Source: Methylococcaceae bacterium (GTDB lineage: Bacteria; Pseudomonadota; Gammaproteobacteria; Methylococcales; Methylomonadaceae). From it: DNA of 57,173 nucleotides. The stretch's first letter is position 1; every line of letters starts with the position of its first letter. Below the pieces are notes generated by a model. The model did no database searches. It saw only the letters and a program-made list of their open reading frames with translations, and was not told where the DNA came from. Positions 45,015 through 56,106 of the stretch are shown one piece after another. Location: NCBI GenBank assembly GCA_029937975.1, contig JAPYOW010000009.1, forward strand, positions 1 to 57,173. The letters run 5' to 3'. Made by a program: the position numbers and the translations under genes.

Positions 45015-47051
45015 ATGCGCAATTTAACTAAAAGTATGGCGGCGATTTCTATATTGGCACCAGCTAGTGTCTACGCCTTAGGCGTAGGCGATATTAAATT
45101 GCATTCCACACTTAATCAAAATCTTCATGCTGAAATAGCATTGTTTGTGTCTTCGGGTGAAAATATTTCGGAGATCAATGTCCGGTTGGCAGCCCCGGAT
45201 AAATTTGATGAGGTGGGAATTCCGTGGAGTTATTTTCTTTCAAAGATAAAATTTGAATCTGTTACTAAAGCAGATGGTTCTATTATCATTAAGTTAACGT
45301 CTAACGAAATATTACGAGAGCCTTTTTTAGATTTTTTGTTGGAAGTAAGCTGGGCCAAGGGTCATTTGTATCGTGAATATACTGTACTGGTTGACCCTCA
45401 GGCTGCTTATGCACAGCCAATTTTTGCTGTTGTTGATAAAGCAACACTGGAAACTATGCCAACTGAGGCTGTCGCCGATAATGGTCGGCCAATTACCCAT
45501 TATGGTCCAACCCGTACTGATGATACTTTATGGGCCATTGCCAAAGAGACCAATACCTATAGTGAGATCTCTATAGAGCAGATGTTGATGGCCATATATG
45601 AAGCAAATCCCCGCGCATTTTATAAAGATAATGTCAATGCTTTGATGGCGGGTGAAACCTTAGATATTCCAGAAAAAGAAGTTATTTTAAGATTGTCTTC
45701 AAAAGAAGCTTTAACTGCATTTAAGCAGCAGGTAAACGTTTGGAAAGGAGCAGTTGCTATGGTAACTCAAAATAAACCGCTTACACCGACAAAAAGTAAA
45801 ATGATTACTCAATTGGAGTTAGAAGCTCCAGCGGAGGAAGAAGTTGCCGAAGAAGTCGTGATCATGGGGTCTGAGCTGTTAAGTGAAAGCGTGGATAAGT
45901 CGCCAGTAGAAAAACCTGAGCCATTAACGGCAGTTGGGTTGAGTAATGAAAGTCTCGCTTTATTAGTGAGACTGGAAAAACTGGAAAAAGACTTGTTTAT
46001 GATGCAAAAAATGTTGGCCGTGAAGGATGAGAAAATTGCAGCTTTGCAAAGTCAGCAGCATATTACAAGGCCTACCAAAATCACAGGTGATGAAGAAAAA
46101 GTAAAAAAACCAATGCTAGAAGCAGGGGTTTTATCAGGCTTAGTCATGCCTGTTTTGTCCGGCATAACTTTTATTGTTCTCGGTGCCTTAGGTTGGTTGT
46201 GGTCGCGTAACAAGCAAGCAAAATCAGATGTAGAGAGTATGTTTGCAACGGCAAGCGAAACTAGTTTGCCTGATTCAATAGACGATTCATCTATTTCAAT
46301 AATGGAAGCTAATACCTCATATGATGTTGCTACTGTCGGTGAAAGCTCCTTTTTAAGTGAATTTACGCCAAGTAATTTTGATGCTGATCAGCAGGAAGTT
46401 GATCCGGTGTCAGAAGCCGATGTGTATTTAGCATATGGTCGATATCAACAAGCCGAAGATTTAGTGCGTCAAGCAATCATTGATCAGCCAGATAGCGATG
46501 AATGTAAATTGAAACTATTGGAAATCTTTCATGCCAATGAGAATAAGGCGGCTTTTGAGGAGTTTGCCACTGAATTAGTTAATGCAGGAAGGCATAACGA
46601 TCTTGAGTTCTGGAGTAAAGTGGTAGTGATGGGGGGCGAGATTGCGCCGGATTCTTCTTTATTTACAGATCAGGGCGATATTAAAACTGACTTGAATGCT
46701 GAAGAACTTAGGGAAGACAAAGGGGTTGTGAGTGATTTTGTTTTCGACTTATCTGTTTTTGATACAGAAAATGCTGTTGAAGCAGAAATAGCTGAAGGAT
46801 TAGAATCAGAGCTTGATATCTCCAGTAACAGTGCCGAAACATTTTCTCATGCTAATGCAGCAGAGGCTTTTGATATGAGCGTTTCGGATCTGACGGATAT
46901 GGATGAGTTGGAAACAAAAATAGATTTAGCCAAAGCGTATGTAGAGATGGGTGATGAGGAAGCTGCCAGGGAAATAGCAGATGAAGTCATAGCTAAAGGG
47001 ACTGAAAGGCAAAAAGCAATAGCGCAAGCTATCATTGATCAGTTAAAGTAA
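45015..47051 (+). CDS. fimV: FimV-type polar/pilus assembly protein
   Basis: 678 aa from ATG 45015 (MRNLTKSMAAISILAPASVYA, signal peptide). The FimV N-terminal domain (GDIKLHSTLNQNLHAEIAL, FDEVGIPWSYFLSKIKFE) and a LysM-like region (RTDDTLWAIAKE) are periplasmic. A coiled coil (LALLVRLEKLEKDLFMMQK) and a membrane helix (LVMPVLSGITFIVLGALGWL) precede an acidic cytoplasmic part with TPR-like repeats and the C-terminal FimV domain (DELETKIDLAKAYVEMGDEE). It recruits polar machinery and type IV pilus factors in Pseudomonas. Gene order asd-fimV supports the call. Confidence 0.94.
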   Translation: MRNLTKSMAAISILAPASVYALGVGDIKLHSTLNQNLHAEIALFVSSGENISEINVRLAAPDKFDEVGIPWSYFLSKIKFESVTKADGSIIIKLTSNEILREPFLDFLLEVSWAKGHLYREYTVLVDPQAAYAQPIFAVVDKATLETMPTEAVADNGRPITHYGPTRTDDTLWAIAKETNTYSEISIEQMLMAIYEANPRAFYKDNVNALMAGETLDIPEKEVILRLSSKEALTAFKQQVNVWKGAVAMVTQNKPLTPTKSKMITQLELEAPAEEEVAEEVVIMGSELLSESVDKSPVEKPEPLTAVGLSNESLALLVRLEKLEKDLFMMQKMLAVKDEKIAALQSQQHITRPTKITGDEEKVKKPMLEAGVLSGLVMPVLSGITFIVLGALGWLWSRNKQAKSDVESMFATASETSLPDSIDDSSISIMEANTSYDVATVGESSFLSEFTPSNFDADQQEVDPVSEADVYLAYGRYQQAEDLVRQAIIDQPDSDECKLKLLEIFHANENKAAFEEFATELVNAGRHNDLEFWSKVVVMGGEIAPDSSLFTDQGDIKTDLNAEELREDKGVVSDFVFDLSVFDTENAVEAEIAEGLESELDISSNSAETFSHANAAEAFDMSVSDLTDMDELETKIDLAKAYVEMGDEEAAREIADEVIAKGTERQKAIAQAIIDQLK

Positions 47052-47238
47052 AAAAATAAGCGGGCTAGTCTAGTTTGTCTTTTTGCTCCCGACCCCTAAC
47101 TTCAAGGGCTAGGGAGAAAAACTACAGGCCTCTTGAAAGGCCGGTGGCCGGAAAAAAAGTATAACTTAATTCTGGTAACCTGGGCTCAGACAAGTGACTT
47201 GAGGAGTCCTTGACTGAGGGTTGTCCAGTATAGATTTT

Positions 47239-48669
47239 TTATTTGAGTTTGTTGTGTAATATCTTGTTAACTTCGTTAGGATTCGCTTTGCCTTGGCTGG
47301 CTTTCATGGTTTGGCCGACAAAAAAACCAAAGACTTTCTCTTTACCACTTAAATATTGCTTAACTTGATTCGGGTTGTCCGCGATTATTTTATCAATAAT
47401 GGCTTCAATTGCATTACTGTCAGTGATTTGTTTCAGGCCTTGTTGTTCTATTATTTCATCGGCGGTCGCGTGACCTTTCCATAATTCTTCAAACACCTGT
47501 TTAGCTATTTTTCCAGAGATGGTCTGGTCTGCTATGCGTTTTAATAAGCCGGCTAAACGATCCTGGCAGATAGGTGTTTTGTTAATGTTGAGTCCCGCTT
47601 TATTAAGGGCTGCCAAGAAATTTCCGCAGACCCAGTTAGCGCAGAGTTTAGCTTCACAGCCTGATATTTCGACGACAGCTTCATAAAAATCGGCTAATTG
47701 GCGGGAAGATGTCAAGGTTGTTGCTATTTCATCATCCTGGGCATATTGTTCTTTAAAACGCAGTTTTTTTGCGTCAGGTAATTCCGGCAAGTCAGCTTTA
47801 ACTTGCTCACGTAATTCATCGGTAATTTCTACCGGGAGTAGGTCGGGATCAGGGAAATAACGGTAGTCATTGGCTTCTTCTTTACTGCGCATGGAGCGTG
47901 TTTCATTGTTATCGGCATCATATAGGCGGGTTTCTTGTACTACAGTTCCCCCGCCCTCTATGAGGTCAATCTGTCTTTCTATTTCAATATTGATGGCTTT
48001 TTCAACAAATTTAAATGAATTGATATTCTTTAGTTCAGCACGAGTCCCCAATGACTCTTGACCTTTAGGGCGGACTGATACGTTGGCATCACAGCGAAAA
48101 GAGCCTTCCTGCATATTACCGTCACATATTTCCAGATAACGTACCAGATCATGTATTTTACGCATGTAGGCAACAGCTTCTTGTGCTGAGCGCATGTCGG
48201 GTTCGGAGACAATTTCTAATAAGGGTGTGCCGGCACGATTGAGGTCAATGCCTGTTGATCCATGAAAGTTTTCATGTAATGATTTTCCTGCATCCTCTTC
48301 CAGATGGGCACGGGTCACGCCAATTCGTTTTTTTGTCCCATTGACGTCGATATCAATATGGCCAAAACCTACAATTGGATGGTCCATTTGACTGATTTGA
48401 TAGCCTTTAGGTAAGTCCGGATAAAAATAGTTTTTTCTGGCAAATACTGAATAAGGTGCAATCTCAGCACCAATAGCCATGCCGAACTTGACAGCCATGC
48501 GTACGACTTGCTGATTTAACACGGGTAAAACGCCCGGTAACCCCAAGTCGACGGCACAGGCCTGAGTATTTGGCTCTGCACCATAGGCGGTGGATGCGGA
48601 TGAAAATATTTTAGATTTTGTTGCCAGTTGGGCATGGATCTCTAAGCCGATGACTGTTTCCCATTCCAT
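47239..48669 (-). CDS. gatB: Asp-tRNA(Asn)/Glu-tRNA(Gln) amidotransferase subunit B
   Basis: 476 aa from ATG 48669 ([15 protein letters not shown]), preceded by AAGGAGAAAACA. Subunit of GatCAB, which amidates mischarged Glu-tRNA(Gln) and/or Asp-tRNA(Asn). Kinase part: [55 protein letters not shown]. The C-terminal YqeY-like tail binds tRNA. Last gene of gatCAB on this strand. Confidence 0.97.
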   Translation of the reverse strand: MEWETVIGLEIHAQLATKSKIFSSASTAYGAEPNTQACAVDLGLPGVLPVLNQQVVRMAVKFGMAIGAEIAPYSVFARKNYFYPDLPKGYQISQMDHPIVGFGHIDIDVNGTKKRIGVTRAHLEEDAGKSLHENFHGSTGIDLNRAGTPLLEIVSEPDMRSAQEAVAYMRKIHDLVRYLEICDGNMQEGSFRCDANVSVRPKGQESLGTRAELKNINSFKFVEKAINIEIERQIDLIEGGGTVVQETRLYDADNNETRSMRSKEEANDYRYFPDPDLLPVEITDELREQVKADLPELPDAKKLRFKEQYAQDDEIATTLTSSRQLADFYEAVVEISGCEAKLCANWVCGNFLAALNKAGLNINKTPICQDRLAGLLKRIADQTISGKIAKQVFEELWKGHATADEIIEQQGLKQITDSNAIEAIIDKIIADNPNQVKQYLSGKEKVFGFFVGQTMKASQGKANPNEVNKILHNKLK

Positions 48670-48679
48670 TGTTTTCTCC

Positions 48680-50131
48680 TTATTCAAAACCTTTGGGTGT
48701 TTGCTGGTGCCAGTTAGTCGTTTGTTGATACTTGTGGGCAACATTCAATAAATGCGGTTCAGTAAAATAATTGCTGATAATTTGTAAGCCAACGGGTTTC
48801 TCATTGACAAAGCCTGCTGGGATTGAAATAGCCGGCAACCCAGCCAGATTAACGGCAATAGTGTAAATGTCAGCAAGATACATTTCGATAGGGTCTCCGG
48901 TTTTTTCACCAAGACCAAAGGCTGTTGAAGGTGATACCGGCCCCATGAGCACATCGACTTCAGAAAAAGCCTGTTTGAAGTCTTCACTGATTAATCTACG
49001 AGCTTTCTGTGCTTTTATGTAATAAGCATCATAGTAGCCTGCAGATAAGGCATAAGTGCCCATTAAGATCCGGCGTTTGACTTCATCTCCGAATGCTTCA
49101 CCACGGGAACGGATGTATAAATCGTTAAGGTCTTTGGGCTCGTCACAACGATAGCCAAAACGGACACCATCAAAGCGAGATAAGTTTGCCGAACATTCTG
49201 CAGGAGCAATGACGTAATAAACAGGGATGGAAAGTTTCATATGAGGTAATGAAACTTCTTTTATTTCAGCCCCCATTTTACGATATTCATCAACAGCAGT
49301 TTCTATCACCCGGGCGACACTATCATTTAAACCTTCACTGAAAAATTCTTTAGGTAAGCCTATTTTTAATCCTTCAAGACTATTATTTAAACCCATTGAA
49401 TAATCAGGGACGGGTTTATTCATGCTGGTAGAATCTTTAGGGTCAAAGCCTGACATGGTCTGCAATAATGTAGCTGCATCTTCTGCCGAGCGAGTCATGG
49501 GGCCCGCTTGATCTAAACTGGAGGCAAAAGCAATCATGCCATAACGTGAAACTCTGCCATATGTGGGCTTTAATCCGGTGATGCCGCAAAATGCTGCGGG
49601 CTGGCGAATTGAGCCACCGGTATCAGTACCCGTTGCCGCAGCAGTTAAGTGTGCAGCAACAGCCGATGCAGAACCGCCTGATGAACCACCAGGTACGGTA
49701 CTGGTATCCCACGGATTTTGTACGGCACCATAAAAACTGGTTTCATTGGATGAACCCATGGCAAACTCATCCATATTCAGTTTGCCGAGCATGACCGCGC
49801 CTGAATGGTTGAACTTTTCAACGACAGTCGCGTTATAGGGCGAGATAAAATTATCAAGCATCTTTGATCCACAGGAGGTTTTAGTACCCTGGGTGCAGAA
49901 AATATCTTTTTGGGCAATCGGGATGCCGGTTAAAGGGCTGGCGTCGCCATTGGCTAGTTTAATGTCTGCCATTTTTGCACTTTCAATTGCAAAGTCTTCA
50001 GCTACGGTGATGAAGCAGTTCAGTTCGCTATGTTTTTTGATACGATCCAGATAGCTTTGCGTTAGTTCCACGCTGGAGAATTTACCTTCGCGTAAATCTT
50101 TAGCCAGTTCGGTGATTGTTTTATTGTGCAT
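48680..50131 (-). CDS. gatA: Asp-tRNA(Asn)/Glu-tRNA(Gln) amidotransferase subunit A
   Basis: 483-aa amidase that releases ammonia from glutamine for GatCAB. Catalytic Lys in [10 protein letters not shown], the serine-rich motif [15 protein letters not shown], and the nucleophile Ser in [16 protein letters not shown]. Complete. gatC ends 5 bases upstream and gatB begins 10 bases downstream. Confidence 0.97.
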   Translation of the reverse strand: MHNKTITELAKDLREGKFSSVELTQSYLDRIKKHSELNCFITVAEDFAIESAKMADIKLANGDASPLTGIPIAQKDIFCTQGTKTSCGSKMLDNFISPYNATVVEKFNHSGAVMLGKLNMDEFAMGSSNETSFYGAVQNPWDTSTVPGGSSGGSASAVAAHLTAAATGTDTGGSIRQPAAFCGITGLKPTYGRVSRYGMIAFASSLDQAGPMTRSAEDAATLLQTMSGFDPKDSTSMNKPVPDYSMGLNNSLEGLKIGLPKEFFSEGLNDSVARVIETAVDEYRKMGAEIKEVSLPHMKLSIPVYYVIAPAECSANLSRFDGVRFGYRCDEPKDLNDLYIRSRGEAFGDEVKRRILMGTYALSAGYYDAYYIKAQKARRLISEDFKQAFSEVDVLMGPVSPSTAFGLGEKTGDPIEMYLADIYTIAVNLAGLPAISIPAGFVNEKPVGLQIISNYFTEPHLLNVAHKYQQTTNWHQQTPKGFE

Positions 50132-50136
50132 AGTGA

Positions 50137-50424
50137 TTAGTCTAAAACTTTAGGTACGAGGTAGAATCCAGAATCAATTTGAGGAGCAATAGACTGAAAG
50201 TTTTCGCGTTGGTCAGATTCAAGTACAGTATCAGGACGCAGTCGCTGTATTTGATCCATAGGGTGTGCCATGGGCAGGATATCGTCAGTGCAGGTTTCGC
50301 TCATTTGAGTCATTAAATCCAGAATGCTGGATAAATCGTTAGCGTATGTTTCGACATCTTTTTCATCAATACCTAGCCTTGCAAGATAGGCAATTTTTTT
50401 TACTTCTTCAGCAGTTAACATCAT
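50137..50424 (-). CDS. gatC: Asp-tRNA(Asn)/Glu-tRNA(Gln) amidotransferase subunit C
   Basis: 95 aa, the small belt subunit stabilising GatA-Gat[20 protein letters not shown] and the C-terminal [20 protein letters not shown] are family signatures. First gene of the gatCAB operon; divergent from mreB with about 110 bases between. The start could be either of two adjacent ATG codons. Confidence 0.95.
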   Translation of the reverse strand: MMLTAEEVKKIAYLARLGIDEKDVETYANDLSSILDLMTQMSETCTDDILPMAHPMDQIQRLRPDTVLESDQRENFQSIAPQIDSGFYLVPKVLD

Positions 50425-50505
50425 TGTTGATTCCCGATAATACTATTTTATAAATATGATACTTTATATCTTGCTCAAATACCCGCTAGATTGTTAAAGT
50501 AGTAG

Positions 50506-51579
<1,074 letters not shown>

Positions 51580-51611
51580 AATAGAACATGAGCTGTAGGC
51601 GTTATCTGGCT

Positions 51612-51638
51612 GTGCAGGTTCCGTGCACTTTTTCTTTT
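51612..51638 (+). terminator. Weak attenuating terminator after mreB
   Basis: GTGCA-GGTTCCG-TGCAC is a 5-bp stem followed by TTTTTCTTTTC. It is weak, so partial read-through into mreC is expected. Confidence 0.35.
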
Positions 51639-51759
51639 CTATTTTAGCCGCTTATTTCAGAAACCTGCTCAGTGAGCAAGTTTCAGTGCTGGTGATTCAC
51701 AGAGAATAGATACTTAATCTATTCGTAAGTATTACACCTTTGTTAGCTGAGGTTTTGTT

Positions 51760-52638
51760 ATTAAACTGTTATTTGCCACCGGACCTTCTTTAAATACGCG
51801 GTTACTCATTGTTGTTTTAGTCTCGGTTATTTTACTGGCTATGGAGCATCGTAGCTCACGCTTAGATAATGTGCGTTCGCTATTGTCAGTGTTTGTTTAC
51901 CCGGTACAATTATTGGTCAGTTTACCGGTAGAATTGACGGAGAAGGCATTTAATACCGTTCTTTCATACAGTGACTTAAAGGATGAAAACACCAGCTTAA
52001 GACGTAAACAATTAGTTGATAGCATTAAGTTACTCAAGTATGAGGCATTAGAAAATGAAAATATTCGATTGCGGGCATTATTAGAAAATTCATTCAAACT
52101 GGGTGAGCAGGTTTTGGTTGCGGAATTACTGTCCGTTAATCTGGTGCCGTATGAGCATGTGGTGGTGGTAAATAAAGGTTCTCGTTTTGGTGTGAGTATT
52201 CATCAGCCAGTAATGGATGCGAATGGTATTGTGGGGCAAGTCATCCGGTCTTTGCCGCTGAGTTCGGAGGTAATGTTAATAACTGACCCTAATCACGCGA
52301 TTCCCGTTCAGGTTAATCGTAATGGCTTAAGAACTATTGCTATTGGCAGTGGAAAACTAGATCGACTGAATTTGCCTTTTTTACCTAATAATGCAGATAT
52401 ATTGCCCGGTGATTTATTAGTGACTTCAGGTTTGGGTGGAACTTTCCCTCAGGGCTATCCTGTTGCTATTGTAAAAGAATTTTCTGTGCGGCCGAATAAA
52501 CCCTTTGCCGATATTTATGCCATACCCAAAGCCCAGTTAGATAAAAGTCGCGAATTATTGATTGTCTGGAGCGATTCAACGCCGGTGCCGCTGATGTTTC
52601 CCGAAGAAAGTTTGAAAAATGTAGATGCTAACGAATAA
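51760..52638 (+). CDS. mreC: Rod-shape-determining protein MreC
   Basis: 292 aa if started at ATT 51760, where homologues begin (KLLFATGPSLNTRLL). The first ATG in frame, 51841, would delete the membrane anchor (LLIVVLVSVILLAM) needed for MreC to sit in the inner membrane. GAGG (51749-51752) is 7 bases before ATT, and the preceding in-frame stop at 51748 leaves no ATG, GTG or TTG. The periplasmic part has a coiled coil (LKYEALENENIRLRALLE) and beta-barrel segments (VAELLSVNLVPYEHVVVVN, LVTSGLGGTFPQGYPVAIV). A sequence error is the alternative. Confidence 0.9.
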   Translation: MKLLFATGPSLNTRLLIVVLVSVILLAMEHRSSRLDNVRSLLSVFVYPVQLLVSLPVELTEKAFNTVLSYSDLKDENTSLRRKQLVDSIKLLKYEALENENIRLRALLENSFKLGEQVLVAELLSVNLVPYEHVVVVNKGSRFGVSIHQPVMDANGIVGQVIRSLPLSSEVMLITDPNHAIPVQVNRNGLRTIAIGSGKLDRLNLPFLPNNADILPGDLLVTSGLGGTFPQGYPVAIVKEFSVRPNKPFADIYAIPKAQLDKSRELLIVWSDSTPVPLMFPEESLKNVDANE

Positions 52639-53113
52639 GAAACAGAATATTCATGGGTATTTTCTCACGCTGTTGCTCGCCATGTGCCTCAAAGTGCTGC
52701 CCTTGCCTGATTATTTAAGCCGTTTGAATCCTGATTGGGTATTATTGATTCTCATCTACTGGACTTTGGCCGTACCTGAAAGAATGGGCGTATTCAATGC
52801 CTGGTGTGTCGGGATAATCGTTGATGTATTAACCGGGCGTTTGTTAGGGCAACAGGCTTTAGTTTATGCGCTAGTCAGTTATACCTGTTTAAAGTTTCAT
52901 AAGCGCTTGCGTCAGTACCCCTTACTACAACAGTCTTTGTTTGTTTTTTTTAGCCTGTTATTCGCACAGGTATTGATTTTCTGGATTGAACGCATAGATA
53001 GTACGACTGAATTTACTCTAATCTTCTGGCTGCCTGTGTTGGTAGGCACCGTATTGTGGCCCATGATTTATGTAGTATTACGTTTTATCCGGATTCTGGG
53101 GCAAACGCGATAA
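52625..53113 (+). CDS. mreD: Rod-shape-determining protein MreD
   Basis: 162 aa, a polytopic inner-membrane protein with about five helices (YFLTLLLAMCLKVLPLPDYL, VLLILIYWTLAVPERMG, FNAWCVGIIVDVLTGRLLG). Starts inside the end of mreC (ATG 52625, overlap 14 bases) and ends at the TAATG that begins mrdA, so translation is coupled along the operon. Confidence 0.95.
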   Translation: MLTNKKQNIHGYFLTLLLAMCLKVLPLPDYLSRLNPDWVLLILIYWTLAVPERMGVFNAWCVGIIVDVLTGRLLGQQALVYALVSYTCLKFHKRLRQYPLLQQSLFVFFSLLFAQVLIFWIERIDSTTEFTLIFWLPVLVGTVLWPMIYVVLRFIRILGQTR

Positions 53114-54981
53114 TGGTTCGGATATATGCCTTTAAAGACCCATTGGCAGAGAACCGAATGTTTTTAAGCCGGGTTGTTGTGGTTTTTATTTTTATTATAT
53201 TGCTAATGTTTGGCCTGGTTGCACGATTGATTTATTTGCAAATCACCGGGCATGAGCATTATTCAACGATGGCCAAATCAAACCGGATTAAGAGTGTGCC
53301 GTTGCCTCCAACACGCGGTATTATCTACGATAGAGAGGGGCGGGTTTTAGCTGAAAACACACCTTCCTATAGTTTGGAACTGGTTCCCGAACAAATCAAA
53401 GACCTGAATAGTACCTTGCTTAGACTGCAAAGCTTATTGAATATTTCTGATGAAAAAATTGCACAATTTTTAAAACAGAAAAAAAGAGCAAAGCATTTTT
53501 CCAGTATTCCTTTGTTATTACGGTTAACGGATGAAGAAGTAGCGAGGTTTTCAGTGGTGAGACCTCATTTCCCGGGGGTGGATGTATATGCGCGACTGGT
53601 TAGGCATTATCCTTATGATTTTTTAACCGCTCATGTAGTGGGGTATGTGGGGCGAATTAATGAAAAGGAGTTGAAAAATCTGCCTGTCTCAGAATATCGT
53701 GGTACACATTATGTAGGGAAAATTGGGATTGAAAAGTTCTATGAACGGCAATTACATGGACAAACAGGGTACTCAGAAATAGAAACGAATGCACAAGGAC
53801 GAGCCATTAAAACGATTTCGTCTAGCGATCCTGAGCCAGGAGCTAATATTTATTTAACGCTGGATATTGATTTGCAGAAGACAGCTTATGACGCATTGCA
53901 AGGATACAAGGGTGCTGTGGTTGCCATAGAAATTAAAACAGGTGATGTTTTGGTTTTTATTAGTCGGCCAGGGTTTGACCCCAACCCTTTTGTGTATGGC
54001 ATTAGTCAAAAAGCATACAATGCATTGCAGTTATCTGAGGATCGTCCCTTATTTAATCGGGCATTAAGAGGTCAATATCCACCAGGCTCAACCATTAAAC
54101 CTTTTATCGGTTTAGCAGGGCTAGAGTATAATATCACTGAATTTCAGCATAATCTTTATTGTCCGGGGTTTTATCAATTACCCAAATTTAAGCATAAATA
54201 TAGAGACTGGAAAAAATGGGGGCATGGTCTGGTGGACTTAAATGATGCGATAACGCAATCCTGTGATGTGTATTTTTATGATTTAGCCAGAACTTTAGGT
54301 ATCGACAGGATTCATACCTTCCTGCAAAAGTTTGGCTTTGGGGAAAAAACAGGGATAGATCTGGAAGGTGAAAAGTCCGGATTATTGCCATCCCGGGCAT
54401 GGAAAAGCAAAGCGAAAAATCTACCCTGGTATCCTGGGGAAACCTTGATAACCGGCATTGGCCAGGGTTTTACTCAAGTCACACCGCTACAATTAGCTAG
54501 AGCAACAGCTACTTTGGCTAATCAGGGGAAGGTGGTCATGCCACACTTGGCCGCCAGCATAATAAATGCTAATTATGCGACAACCCCCCAGTCTGAATCA
54601 GAAAAACACATCACACTACAGGAAAAAAATTTGCAAGATATTGTTTCGGCAATGATTAATGTAGTGCATGGCGAACGAGGGACAGCAAGAACATTACGTG
54701 CAGGCATTAACTACGTCATAGCGGGTAAAACAGGGACCGCGCAGGTTTTTACCGTGAAACAGGAAGAAAAATATAAAGAAGAAGAGTTGGATATTAAACT
54801 CAGGGATCATGCCTTGTTTATGAGTTTTGCTCCTGCTAATGACCCACAGATTGCAGTAGCCGTTATTGTTGAAAACGGAGGGCATGGAGGATCCGTTGCG
54901 GCACCGATAGCCGGTAAAATAATGAAACAGTTTTTAATGCCACATGCAGGCTCTGAAGGAGAGATGGCCATTGCAAACTGA
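53113..54981 (+). CDS. mrdA: Penicillin-binding protein 2
   Basis: 622 aa from ATG 53113, which overlaps the mreD stop. The transpeptidase of the elongasome. Membrane anchor VVVVFIFIILLMFGLVARL. PBP dimerisation domain (TRGIIYDREGRVLAENTP). Catalytic motifs: Ser in PPGSTIKPFIGL (SxxK), SCDVYFYDLA (SxN-like, as in PBP2), KTGTAQVF. It works with RodA, encoded next. Confidence 0.97.
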   Translation: MVRIYAFKDPLAENRMFLSRVVVVFIFIILLMFGLVARLIYLQITGHEHYSTMAKSNRIKSVPLPPTRGIIYDREGRVLAENTPSYSLELVPEQIKDLNSTLLRLQSLLNISDEKIAQFLKQKKRAKHFSSIPLLLRLTDEEVARFSVVRPHFPGVDVYARLVRHYPYDFLTAHVVGYVGRINEKELKNLPVSEYRGTHYVGKIGIEKFYERQLHGQTGYSEIETNAQGRAIKTISSSDPEPGANIYLTLDIDLQKTAYDALQGYKGAVVAIEIKTGDVLVFISRPGFDPNPFVYGISQKAYNALQLSEDRPLFNRALRGQYPPGSTIKPFIGLAGLEYNITEFQHNLYCPGFYQLPKFKHKYRDWKKWGHGLVDLNDAITQSCDVYFYDLARTLGIDRIHTFLQKFGFGEKTGIDLEGEKSGLLPSRAWKSKAKNLPWYPGETLITGIGQGFTQVTPLQLARATATLANQGKVVMPHLAASIINANYATTPQSESEKHITLQEKNLQDIVSAMINVVHGERGTARTLRAGINYVIAGKTGTAQVFTVKQEEKYKEEELDIKLRDHALFMSFAPANDPQIAVAVIVENGGHGGSVAAPIAGKIMKQFLMPHAGSEGEMAIAN

Positions 54982-56101
54982 GACTAAGGGTGAACATTTT
55001 CATCCGCCATCCGTTATTGGAACAATTTTAAGAAAATTGCATATAGATATTCCTCTTTTTATTGGATTATTCTTAGCGTGTGCATTAAGTTTTTTAATTC
55101 TATACAGTGCCAGTGGACAGAATGTCGCCGTATTAATACGACAAGCGGCGCGTATTGGCCTTGCTTTTGTGGTGATGATTGTTCTTGCTCATATCAATCC
55201 CCGGCAATTTTATAGGCACTCGGCCATGTTGTATGTTGTGGGGGTGATGTTACTCATTGCTGTTTTAGTCGTAGGCCTGGTGGGAAAGGGCGCGCAACGC
55301 TGGCTGGATTTAGGGTTTTTTCGTTTTCAACCTTCAGAAATGATCAAAATCACCACCCCGATGATGATAGCCTGGTATTTGTCCGGGATTGCTTTGCCTC
55401 CCAAGCCTAAGCAACTGCTAATGGCCGGGATTATGATCATTATTCCCACAGTATTGATTGCCAAGCAACCTGATTTGGGAACTTCATTACTGGTGGCCAG
55501 TTCAGGTGCGGCGGTGTTGTTTTTTGCGGGCTTATCCTGGCGATTTATGATGGCTACAGGACTTGTGCTTACTTCTTTGGCACCTGTATTATGGCATTTT
55601 ATGCGTGACTATCAGAGGGGCAGGGTCTTGACATTTTTAAACCCTGAAGCTGATCCTATGGGAAAGGGCTATCATATTATTCAATCGAAAATAGCGATAG
55701 GCTCAGGGGGCATTCATGGCAAAGGCTGGTTGGGCAGTACGCAGTCAAATCTGGATTTTTTACCAGAAAGTTCCACAGACTTTATTTTTGCGGTGTTTGC
55801 CGAAGAGTTTGGTTTGTCAGGGTGTCTGGGCTTGTTAATACTTTATTTATTGATTATCAGTCGGTGTTTTTACATAGCTGTGCAAGCGCAAGATACTTAT
55901 AACCGGTTATTAGCAGGGAGTTTGACACTTACCTTTTTTGTCTATGTGTTTGTTAATATTGGTATGGTGATTGGTGTATTACCTGTCGTCGGGGTGCCAC
56001 TTCCTTTAATCAGTTATGGTGGAACCTCAATGGTGACTTTATTAGCAGGATTCGGTATTTTAATGTCAATCCATACCCATAGAAAATTTTTACCTACTTA
56101 A
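54944..56101 (+). CDS. rodA: Peptidoglycan glycosyltransferase RodA
   Basis: 385 aa from ATG 54944, or 376 from TTG 54971, which is preceded by GGAGAG; either overlaps the end of mrdA. A SEDS-family polymerase with about ten membrane helices. Motifs: GKGAQRWLDLGFFRFQPSEM, IAKQPDLGTSLLVASSGA, FLPESSTDFIFAVFAEEFG, ISYGGTSMVTLLAGFGIL. Works with PBP2 in cylindrical wall growth. E. coli RodA is 370 aa. mltB follows after 5 bases. Confidence 0.96.
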   Translation: MQALKERWPLQTETKGEHFHPPSVIGTILRKLHIDIPLFIGLFLACALSFLILYSASGQNVAVLIRQAARIGLAFVVMIVLAHINPRQFYRHSAMLYVVGVMLLIAVLVVGLVGKGAQRWLDLGFFRFQPSEMIKITTPMMIAWYLSGIALPPKPKQLLMAGIMIIIPTVLIAKQPDLGTSLLVASSGAAVLFFAGLSWRFMMATGLVLTSLAPVLWHFMRDYQRGRVLTFLNPEADPMGKGYHIIQSKIAIGSGGIHGKGWLGSTQSNLDFLPESSTDFIFAVFAEEFGLSGCLGLLILYLLIISRCFYIAVQAQDTYNRLLAGSLTLTFFVYVFVNIGMVIGVLPVVGVPLPLISYGGTSMVTLLAGFGILMSIHTHRKFLPT

Positions 56102-56106
56102 AAACT

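Noticed and set aside
47090-47160. GC-rich complementary segments after fimV as a terminator
   Set aside because: Imperfect stems and no T-run on the correct side for either flanking gene.
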